From: Azolla pinnata
Lineage: Eukaryota; Streptophyta; Polypodiopsida; Salviniales; Salviniaceae
Direction: 5' to 3'
DNA: 51,276 bases
Assembly: GCA_037176905.1 (NCBI GenBank)
Contig: JBBBWG010004224.1
Span: 33,287 to 84,562 of the forward strand
Part shown: positions 42,973-51,276 of the stretch, in pieces
Layout of the letters: every line of letters begins with the position of its first letter
How positions within the stretch are numbered: position 1 is the stretch's first letter
Translations under genes and position numbers: made by a program
The notes under the pieces: generated by a model
Database searches by the model: none
The model's input: the letters and a program-made list of their open reading frames with translations, nothing else
What the model was told of the DNA's origin: nothing

Positions 42973-45950
42973 GTATCGGGTAAATTTGTCTGTCCTATTT
43001 CTTTCAGCACATTCTATGCACTGGAAAGGAGAGACGTCTGTGAAAACCCAAAAAAGATTATTATGTTTTGAATCACCTAACCACCCCCCTCCCCAAAAAA
43101 AAAAATGTTTCCCATCATCTACATTTATGAATTTCATTTCACGGAAGCAAAGACATCATTTGATACCGAAACTCATTGTTGTTGGATAGTTATTCTAGTT
43201 TTTCTCACCCAGACCCAGAAGATGAACTTGTTGTACATGCTATGTATTGTAAGTCATCTGATATGTAACTTGTACAACTTTTATCTACATGATTTAAAAA
43301 ATGTTCTACTTCTGGTTCAGAACTTTTATCTACATGATTTAAAAAATGTTCTACTTCTGGTTCAGAGCTGTTGGATTTGATTTTGATACTCTGAAGTTTC
43401 GGAGCTTGCTTTGCAATAAGCTCAACTGTGCGAATAAGATGGGTTATAATGCTTTATGGTTTAGGTCATCTTAGTTTGGGGGACTAATGCGATTCTCATA
43501 AGATGGCGTTAGAGGTTTTCATATAGTCCAGTGGCTTGGATGTGCTAAGAACGTGGGAGTGAGATCAAACTCACCGATATGAAAGGCCATTAAGGTGAGG
43601 AAGAATGGACAAGCTCGTTATGTTATGCAGGTGATAATCCCAATTGTGATGGAATTAGAAACTCTTTGCTGGCAAATACAGCCGAATTTTCGCTGAAGAA
43701 TTTTTTTACATTAATCTTCAAGAAACAAAAAACAAACTGGCAAATCAGCATATATATGGGCAAGGGTTTTAATCCGTAGGTTTGGATTGTGGTCACCTGA
43801 AAAGATCTTTCGGCACAGGTAATGCAACTAGTGCTCTTTTGAAATGACTTATTTGTTCTTTACTGTGTAAAGAAAGGCATGTCCAGCAAAAGAGCTTCCT
43901 GAAAGAGCTGTTGTTTTCAAAGTAAGTGCCTTATGTTTGGATCAATTGCTTGACATCAAACGAAGATAAAGCAGAGAATATATCTTACAAGCGGAGAGTA
44001 AGCTTTACAGAATTGGAAGAACCTCTTACTTGCAGGCACAAGCAATTACGCCGTTGTTTCTCTCTTTTCCAGATGCTCCCTTCTTTAAATATGCTGGCTA
44101 TATATTTGTAGAGTTTTGTCATTGTATGAACATGCAACCATGAAATGCTCAATGTGCGTCTTTCTATGTCATCTCAATGCTTTTGTACAGAAGTTCATCC
44201 TGGTTTTGGAAATGCTGTATCCACATGTGGTAATGTGCCCATTCTTCTCATATTGTCATTCTTTTATGGCTCTTGTTATTGTCCTAGATTTGGGGAAATC
44301 AGCAAGATGGTCTTGTTATCTTGTCATTTTGAGTTGTTCAATAAACACATTGTATACTTTGATCGATCCAGATCTATCATACATATATGACAAGTTCTAT
44401 AAATTTCAAAAGCAAAATCTCGCGATTGACCTGCAGATCAGCACTGGTAGACCAAGCAATTCTGTTGTTAAATCTACAGACGGTATTGTAATACAACATA
44501 CCTGCGTAAATTCTGTCAAGTGCATCAGAACTGTAATCTTTTTCTAGTTTTGATCCTTCTAGCAGTCAAATTACTTTATCTACTAATCCAAGTCACTGAT
44601 GCTTGATCTTCATGATGCTAAATCAATGCATTACAACTGAAACATTCTGCTGTAATGTCTGTATGTTATCAGAGACTAACATTTACTACAAGATGCACCA
44701 AAGATCTCTGTGCATACATAACAAATATACTCTACCATCATTGCTTTGCAGCAATGATATTGAAGTCCAGCAAATTGTTTTAGGTTGTATCAACATTAGT
44801 CTTGGTAACCTGCTCTAATGCTATGGCGATTTGATTGAATCAGAGTTGAGTTGAAAGGAAGAGGTAAGTTTTATCGATCATAAACTTTAAGCCAACAACC
44901 AGGGAATCGATCTAATGACTGCAGCTACTATCCCTTCTCTTCAATCCAATTAGCTAGCTTGAAGAAAAATGATCAGAAACAGTGAAATTAAGATCCAACT
45001 TGATCCAACAGATATTAAACAAGATATCAGTATATTTGGGGCTCATGAGTTTTCAAAGTAGACAACTGCTTTTTATATACCCTAATCAAGAGCTTATTTT
45101 GAAGGATACATTTTGATACATGAGACAGGTAGCACTTCCTTAATAGCAACTTTCAAGAGCTCATAGAAGCATGCTTTCAAAACACAGAAACAGCTCCATC
45201 CTCAATATTTAAGAACGCTAAAGGCCTCTTAAACAAGGCCTCTAGTTAATATGACAAGATCTTTAATCCCAGCAGAAAAGAAGAAGCAGGACCTCCTTCA
45301 TCGTGTATAGAAAATATTCCTTGTGCTGACAGATCTCACATGAACAGTCATTCTGCATACAGGAATGTCTCGAGGCCTTCCCAAACGTCCATTAATTACA
45401 GCGCAAAGTAAACCCACAAATGCAATTTGAAAGATTCCATTTCCTATCGCGAAATTTCAAAGACTTGTACATTAAGGATCAGATTCGAACAAGAAGGATC
45501 AAGCATACTTTTATTTTTGGTTGGCTATAATGTGTAAATGTTACAGAATCCTGGGATAACACCTGCCCATTTATTGATGCATTTCATGAGAAAAATAGAT
45601 ACGTTTAAAGTGCAACATTTCCAACATATATACATGATTCTTCGATTTTAAGTATGTGTTTATATTATGAATTCATATGATTGTACAAGAATGTACAAAC
45701 GAAAAAAGAAATCAAATCTCAAATAAGGCCGCCTGCACTGGTTCAAAGTATCACATTTGCACAGATGTAAAGAAGAGCCCCGTCTTTTGAGCATCATACA
45801 GTATACATTGTTGCTGTTGATATTGTTTTGGAAGGAACTCACCTTTTAAAAAGTTATGATCACCACAGGTTTAGAATCTCCAAATCTCTGCAGTACTGCT
45901 GCTTACCTCCAAAGTTTTTATTTTACTGTGAATCTGCACATTCAAATGAG
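42973..45950. other. Convergent intergenic region between CESA and the RING gene
   Basis: Contains the 3' UTRs of both genes. I recognise no third gene; the longest open frame, 44116-44547 on +, has no domain. Confidence 0.6.
43276..43365. repeat. Perfect 45-bp tandem duplication in the CESA 3' flank
   Basis: Two identical adjacent copies, each starting AACTTTTATCTACATG and ending CTTCTGGTTCAG. Perfect identity suggests a recent event. About 300 bases after the stop codon, so possibly in the 3' UTR. Confidence 0.95.
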
Positions 45951-47957
45951 TTAATTGCCATCTTCAGTGTTCAAGAAGCGAGCTCTGAGAGCACTGAACA
46001 TGGAGGTTCGAGAGGAGGTGACATGACTTGAAACCCATGAAAAAAAGCTTTTGCTTCGATTTCCCTGAGAGTATTCTGAAGACAGATGTGTGTTGGGGAG
46101 GAGTGCCTCCTGAGTATCATCTCCTTGCAAAGGAGAAGCCTCTCCATCACCTCCTGCAGATCGTCTGATGCCTTCCTCTTCTATCACAGAGGCTTCATCA
46201 GGTTGAGTTCCTGCTTCATCCGAAACTATATGTTCGTTTCTGATTCCATAGCATTCTGCTACCCTGCCTTCATTCGCATTTCCATTTTCAAGCCCCTCAG
46301 ATAACATCTGCTCTTCACTCCTGCTTTCAGAATCATACCATACCATAGGATCATCTGGGATTTCAGGGCTCCCTGATGGTAGCATCTGCTGCCCATTTCT
46401 GCTGTCAAAAACTTCTGGCACCATCTCCGCACCTTCATTTCCCAGACCCTCCTCTGGTACCATTTGATCACTTCCACTGCTACCACCGTCCCCTATCCCA
46501 AACAAAATAAATGAGAACAGATGGACCCCTGTCCCTGAAATTCCAATAACAATGATGGTTCGCTCGCCTCTCACACCTGTGTCTGCCATCAAACCTGATC
46601 CTGACACTGATGCTGTACTACTCTCTTCTTCCGATGGTATCTCTCGGCGGCAAAGTGGGCAGGAATTATGCATTTCTAGCCACGGGAAAATGCATTCAGA
46701 ATGGTATATGTGTTTACAGGGCATTTCTTTGATTTCTCCTCCGATCTCAAAAGCTTCTTTGCATATCGCACATTCTATATGGTCCTCCTGGGAACCGCCA
46801 AATGAAGAATCCAGCCTTTCTTTTGTGATGACTAAAGTGGGCATTGCGGCAATAGCTGCCTTCGAGGCAGGCCTGGATCCACCTACCTCAGAGAGGACCA
46901 TTATGCCAGATGCAATCCCTTGCAGGAGAACATCCAATAACCCAGCAGCGGTGAGAGATTCGCCATTCTGAGAGAGTTCTGAAGGTGATCCATGCTCATT
47001 GCTCCTGTCTTGACTCACAAGACCAGGTCTTCGTCCAAGCCCCAACCTTGCTATGAATCCCAGCCTTCGGTCCCTAGCCCCAACTCCTTGACCAAGTCCC
47101 GATCTTTGCCCAAGCCTCAATCTTTGATGGATCCCTAATCTTTCGGCAAAACCTAACCTTTGTGCAAGCCCTGAACGAGCACGACCCTGAGATGGGGAGC
47201 GATCTCCATCTGGTAGACCTAAATAGTGAGAAGCCCCTACCTCGTTAGTAGGCCGATCTTCGGTTCCATCGGCTGGCCTATCCACATCACGATCGAGGGC
47301 ATCGTTTTGACGCCAGGAATCTCGAACCATGCTCCGATTGCGAGGGCTTGCAAGAGGGTTCTGATTGCTCTCATGGGTGTGTGAGAGCCCTGAATGACGA
47401 TGATTGACAGAATCAGTACCGCTTACTTGATGATGGTTCTGATGCTGAGCGCCGGTGTGATTCGGTTGGAGGAGAGATGCTGAGACCGTGAGCAAGTGGA
47501 GGATGGCATCGGGAGATTGCGGAATTCCCTCGTTATTTCGGCTTCGAGCTCTTGAGGCGGGGCCATGGCCCCGGAAGATCCGTGCCAAGAGGTGGCGAAG
47601 AACAGGGGAGCGCCCACCACCAGCACGTGCTCCAAATCCTTCTTCTTCTTCTTCTTCTTCTGCTTCTGCTTCTTCTTCTGCTTCTTCGCCTCCTCCTCCT
47701 CCTTCTTCTTCTTGTCTGTTGCTCCTTCCAGCCGGGGGCCCCATGACGAGAAGCGCCAGGTTGCGGATCTCTTCGACGAACCCGGAGCCGCAGGAAGTGC
47801 AGGCCAGGGCCGGCGCCGACGAAGCCTGCCCGATGCTGCTCTCGGGCACGATGCGCTGGCAAGAATGGCACCAGAAGGAGGCAGGGGAGGGAGGAGAAGG
47901 AAGAGAGGAGGACGGTGCTGCTGATGAAGATGAAGATGAATCAGAAGAAGAAGACAT
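45951..47957 (-). CDS. RING-H2 E3 ubiquitin ligase with N-terminal zinc ribbon (RNF126/RDUF-like)
   Basis: Single exon, 668 aa. The start at 47957 (gagccATGT) is the first ATG; the frame is open further upstream but without one. A zinc ribbon uses C30, C33, C53 and C56 (FWCHSCQ...CTSCGSGFVEE), which in animal RNF126 binds client proteins. The RING-H2 finger at about 395-435 reads CAICKEAFEIGGEI, then CKHIYHSECI and CPLC, so all eight ligands are present. Between them are an acidic Glu-rich run and an Arg-Leu-Gly repeat at about 256-312. After the RING is a hydrophobic stretch (IIVIGISGTGVHLFSFILF) and a long acidic tail, making it longer than the ~300-400 aa typical of plant relatives. Predicted role: ubiquitin transfer in cytosol or nucleus. 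The substrate is unknown. Confidence 0.9.
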   Translation of the reverse strand: MSSSSDSSSSSSAAPSSSLPSPPSPASFWCHSCQRIVPESSIGQASSAPALACTSCGSGFVEEIRNLALLVMGPPAGRSNRQEEEGGGGGEEAEEEAEAEEEEEEEGFGARAGGGRSPVLRHLLARIFRGHGPASRARSRNNEGIPQSPDAILHLLTVSASLLQPNHTGAQHQNHHQVSGTDSVNHRHSGLSHTHESNQNPLASPRNRSMVRDSWRQNDALDRDVDRPADGTEDRPTNEVGASHYLGLPDGDRSPSQGRARSGLAQRLGFAERLGIHQRLRLGQRSGLGQGVGARDRRLGFIARLGLGRRPGLVSQDRSNEHGSPSELSQNGESLTAAGLLDVLLQGIASGIMVLSEVGGSRPASKAAIAAMPTLVITKERLDSSFGGSQEDHIECAICKEAFEIGGEIKEMPCKHIYHSECIFPWLEMHNSCPLCRREIPSEEESSTASVSGSGLMADTGVRGERTIIVIGISGTGVHLFSFILFGIGDGGSSGSDQMVPEEGLGNEGAEMVPEVFDSRNGQQMLPSGSPEIPDDPMVWYDSESRSEEQMLSEGLENGNANEGRVAECYGIRNEHIVSDEAGTQPDEASVIEEEGIRRSAGGDGEASPLQGDDTQEALLPNTHLSSEYSQGNRSKSFFSWVSSHVTSSRTSMFSALRARFLNTEDGN

Positions 47958-48067
47958 GGCTCTACCCTCTTTCTCGGACACGAGGGAGAGTTGGTTGGAG
48001 AGCGATGGTGAGGGAGAGAGATGGTGAGGGGGTGCAGAGGGAGGATGAGGGAGATGCAGGGGAGCTG

Positions 48068-48330
48068 TCTTCAAGCAGAAGAAGAAGAAGAAGAAGAAGA
48101 GCTCAGAAAAGCATACCTTGCAGAAGAGGGAGCTTATATATCTTCTTCTTCCTCTTCTCCTCCTCCTCCTCCTTCCCTGTTCTTCTTCTTCTCCCCTGTT
48201 CTTCTTCCCTTTTCTTCTTCTTCTTCTTCTCCCCTGTTCTTCTTCTTCTTTCTTCTTCTTCTTCTTCTCCCCTGTTCTTCTTCACTCTTCTTCTTCTTCT
48301 TCTTCTTTCCTCTGTTTTTTCCCTTTTTCC
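48068..48330. repeat. (TTC)n-rich minisatellite upstream of the RING gene
   Basis: Pyrimidine tract on + built from CTT triplets punctuated by TCCCCTGTTC about every 20-40 bases, giving an irregular minisatellite. It lies 110-370 bases upstream of the RING-gene ATG, so it is probably its 5' UTR, promoter or 5' intron. Polypurine on the transcribed-side strand, so triplex formation is possible. Confidence 0.85.
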
Positions 48331-48360
48331 TTTCCCTTTGTGTTTTGTTCTTCCTTTTCA

Positions 48361-49669
48361 ATAGAAATAAAACCCAAAACAAAAAACAACCCCTTGTTCT
48401 GTTGTTTAACCATCAAGATTTTTGAGCCCAGAAAGAAGAGAAGAACCTGCTTCTTCTTGTGTCGGCATCGCCGAAGGAATTCGCGACAGGAGAAGAAATG
48501 AAGCAGGGAAATGAATCTGCAAAAATGGATCTGCAGAGAACCGATCTCTAATCCAAGAGCGATGATCCCGATCTCGCCGCCACCCATCGAGACAAACCAT
48601 GGGACTTGATAAACAAAAGATGCATAGGTCAATGGATGGAGAAGCAGACAAAATTTGTAGTTTGTTTCTTCTTCTTCTTCCTCTTCTTGTCCAAAAGTGC
48701 ATGATCAATCTGAATCGCGCTCAACGGAGCCCTTCATTTTGCGCAGAGGTCATCAGCCTTACGATGATCATCTTTGGCACCGTGGCAAAAGCTTCACGAA
48801 GCAAACATCCGATCAGACCTCTGCAACAGAAACAAGCAACTGGCATCATGGTTCATGTACTAGCCAAAAATGACGACGGAACCTCATCACAGATGAGCTA
48901 TATATATGGCGCTGCAATTAGAGACTTGCAAAATGAGGGCAAACTTCTTGACTTTTTGTTGCAAATGATTTTAGCAACTTAGATACATGAGCATGATGTG
49001 GAAGAGGTTTTTTACCCCTATTTAGCCCTTGCCAGACTTTTTTTCCTCGGATTTCCCTCGATTCGTTCTTTGTCTTCAAAACCGAGAGTTAGCACAACAC
49101 GCAACCTCAGACTTCCCCACTGATATTAAAGCCACAGTTGGACCACCAAAAGCATTGATCCTTGATCCTCAAAACAATAAAAAGTGTCTGGGTATGTGTA
49201 GAGATGCTTCCACGATTATTAAAGCTGATTAACCTCCTATCAGTTGTAATTGAATTACATGTATAGAGGCCAAAGATACCTATAGATGAAGAGAGACAGT
49301 TGACATGTCCGGCTGTGCTTCAATTTGCTTTCAGCCAAGAGAATCTGTGATGGCAATGCAATGAAGCCACTTCCATCAATCCATAAGAAAGAAAAAGCAC
49401 ATAGATTTGATCCCACCAGACTAGAAAAAGCATTCATCCAGTGAAAGGCCAATGAACTCACCCATAGTCTTTGGGCCTCTCACCTGATGCAAACTCTCGC
49501 ATAAATATGGATGGAATCATCGTTCTCGTCGAATTAGAGCCAAAACATTTGACACGGCAAAATTTCCAGGATCATTGTTTTTAAAACTAATGGCAAAACA
49601 AGTCTGGAAACACATAGATTTATACACTTAGCAATTGTACAGATTTATACAATCAGCTGGACTCGCTAA
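48361..49669. other. Intergenic region between the RING gene and the right-edge gene
   Basis: Should include the RING-gene promoter and the 3' UTR of the right-edge gene. Open frames at 48599-48982 (+) and 49255-49461 (-) have no recognisable domain and I leave them out. Confidence 0.55.
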
Positions 49670-51253
49670 CTATAATTTCTTGTATTGCTCTATCAACCGA
49701 GATGCATGAAGCCGAGATGTAGGATCGATAGTACATCCAAGCATACGTAGGTACGACACCTACACCAACCATTGTTTCTTTAAGTATTCCATACTCTCTC
49801 TGTAGAACTTACACATTTGAAGGCAGTCCTTACCTGCTTAGTTGAAGCAGGGGCTGATCCCATAGCTCGCTCGGCACATTTTTGTTGGAAAAACTCCTGA
49901 AAAGTGAACTTCAGAAATTAATGCAAAACGTGATCTTCATCATGTCTGATATTTGTTGCAAGTATTTTGAGCAACTAAAAGGATGTTTTCATAACACATA
50001 TTCAGCTGAGTTTCATCTTTTTGTGATCCTCAGTCAATAGGGTCATCGGGGTTTCCTTTGTGAAAAGGAATCACAAAAGCTTCTTGCGTATCCTTTCTCC
50101 TCCAAAGACATTCTCTAATATTATCAATATGCTCATCTTAACATCCATAACTACCACAGAAAATCGTATTATCAACACGCGTTAAAGGTCAAATAATTTC
50201 CTTGGGACCTTACTTGTTTCTCAGACATCAGAAGTGCGCGTTCTTCTGGAGGTATTCGTATCCAGTTAAGCACCTTCATGTGATATTTATAGCCAAATTA
50301 CTCCCAAAAGAATGTTGAAAATTCATTTTGAATGTGTGACAGGCAGTATGTGCAGGACAGGACTAAACAGCTTATAACATACATGTTCAGCATATAGAAG
50401 GGCATCTTTGCTGTCCAATGAACACTTCAATGCTCGGAGAGTATCCTGTTACACATGAAAAAAGAAAATCGAATGTATCATCAAACCTCCGAGTTGAAAA
50501 AGCAGTACTTTCGAAATACCTTGTTCTTGTTTGTTTTGCTCCGCAATCTTTCCTCTAGTACAAAACATACCTATATCATTGTTTGTGAAAGACAACAGAG
50601 GTATCTATCAGATGACCATATAATCTATAGTACAGAATGCAAATTTTTACAGGTTTACCTTATCAAGCAGCCGCTTTGGATCCTGGAATGCAGGTTTCTT
50701 TGCCCAGCTGTGGAATATGGATGCAATCGTGGACCTTGCCTCAACATTGAAACTGAAAACCCCGAAAGAAAAAATACACATTTTATGTATCTCCTTTTTT
50801 TTTCCAAACTTTTCAATACACTCTTCTAGCTAAATAAGGTCATTTGTGAAAGATATCACAGAAGGCTGTGAAAGCACTTGAACTACTTTGCCACGCCACC
50901 TGTTATTTGTTATCAGACACTTGTTAAACATGTAATAAGTAATAACCATCAAATGTATTTTATGGAGACACATAACTTGTATGTTGAAACCACATCTTTC
51001 AATGCCATCACATTATTGAGATCAAAAGTTCTATCAATTTGTCATCTTAGAATTACCCTTTTAAAAATTCTGATGAGCTCTGCGGTTCAAAAGCTTCCAT
51101 TTTGAATACAGAAGAATCTTGCAAAGATTGATTCTTTTCCTCGTTTCTTATGGTTGATACTCCATTACTTTTATGTTGCAATCCACAAAAATTTGTATTT
51201 TCTTGGAAATTGATCTGTCCCATAGATGTGCTATTCTCCACGGCACCATGTAC
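49670..51253 (-). CDS. C-terminal part of an unrecognised conserved-looking protein (5' end beyond window)
   Basis: Seven exons in coding order: 51253-51057 (partial gene, true start lies to the right), 50752-50659, 50445-50383, 50273-50214, 49896-49834, 49759-49670; one more small exon may lie between the first two, but a direct join keeps frame. I list six certain exons. All junctions are GT-AG. The protein ends with a helical region: [13 protein letters not shown], then [44 protein letters not shown] and SYLRMLGC...[14 protein letters not shown]-x2-YLR-LG segment followed by an ASRLIE helix recalls small C-terminal modules seen in diverse nucleic-acid proteins, but I cannot name the family. 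Function is unknown. Confidence 0.7.
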
Positions 51254-51276
51254 CTAGAAAATTAATTACAGATAAT

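Noticed and set aside
47958..48074. Longer N-terminus for the RING protein
   Set aside because: The frame is open upstream but has no ATG, and the zinc ribbon lies at the expected distance from 47957.
50830..50910. Possible extra small exon in the right-edge gene (minus strand, after the acceptor near 50902)
   Set aside because: All usable donors in it leave a phase that does not fit the next exon, while skipping it keeps frame.

Overview
This is nuclear DNA from a land plant. The evidence is spliced genes with plant-specific families: a plastid BASS transporter, a P-class PPR protein, a CESA cellulose synthase and a plant-type mitochondrial OGDH. Many TTTAGGG-type telomere-like motifs support this. 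One gene narrows the lineage. A complete 13-exon POC1 gene (centriole/basal-body WD40 protein) lies at 26899-31773. POC1 is a centriole gene and angiosperms lack centrioles, so the source should make flagellated sperm: a bryophyte, lycophyte or fern, less likely a cycad or Ginkgo. I cannot choose among these from sequence alone.

Layout from left to right: a telo-box minisatellite; BASS1-like transporter (+, 8 exons, 270-5148); a long stretch with no recognisable protein but with splice-like signals, a duplicated exon-like block and a 34-nt hairpin motif present three times (7.0-10.6 kb); a tandem 290-bp duplication; an intronless PPR gene (+, 13567-16311) interrupted by a 100-N gap; 2-oxoglutarate dehydrogenase E1 (-, 8 exons, 17971-24233); a CATG/CATA satellite with a ~180-bp higher-order period; degenerate telomere-like repeats; POC1 (-); a 27-bp minisatellite with a second 100-N gap; a 131-bp near-perfect palindrome; a second TATG/CATG satellite; CESA (+, 14 exons, 34949-42972); an intronless RING-H2 E3 ligase (-, 45951-47957); and the last seven exons of an unrecognised gene (-, 49670 to the right edge).

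The genes do not form a pathway; they are independent housekeeping or cell-biology loci, as expected for a plant chromosome. I rebuilt all multi-exon models by hand from splice sites, reading frame and recalled family sequences. The five complete models close in frame: BASS1 449 aa, OGDH 1135 aa, POC1 511 aa, CESA 1075 aa, RING protein 668 aa. Two introns use GC donors, and one CESA intron has no acceptable GT donor. Both N gaps are flanked by the same 77-nt end overlap. That looks like a k=77 de Bruijn assembly artefact, so the PPR protein is probably 855 aa, not 914.

The best candidates for undescribed biology are the triplicated hairpin motif in the 8.8-9.4 kb transcript-like region, the 131-bp palindrome at 32.3 kb, and the similar CATG/TATG satellites just upstream of both the OGDH and CESA start codons. 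I did not find a recognisable new multi-gene system.
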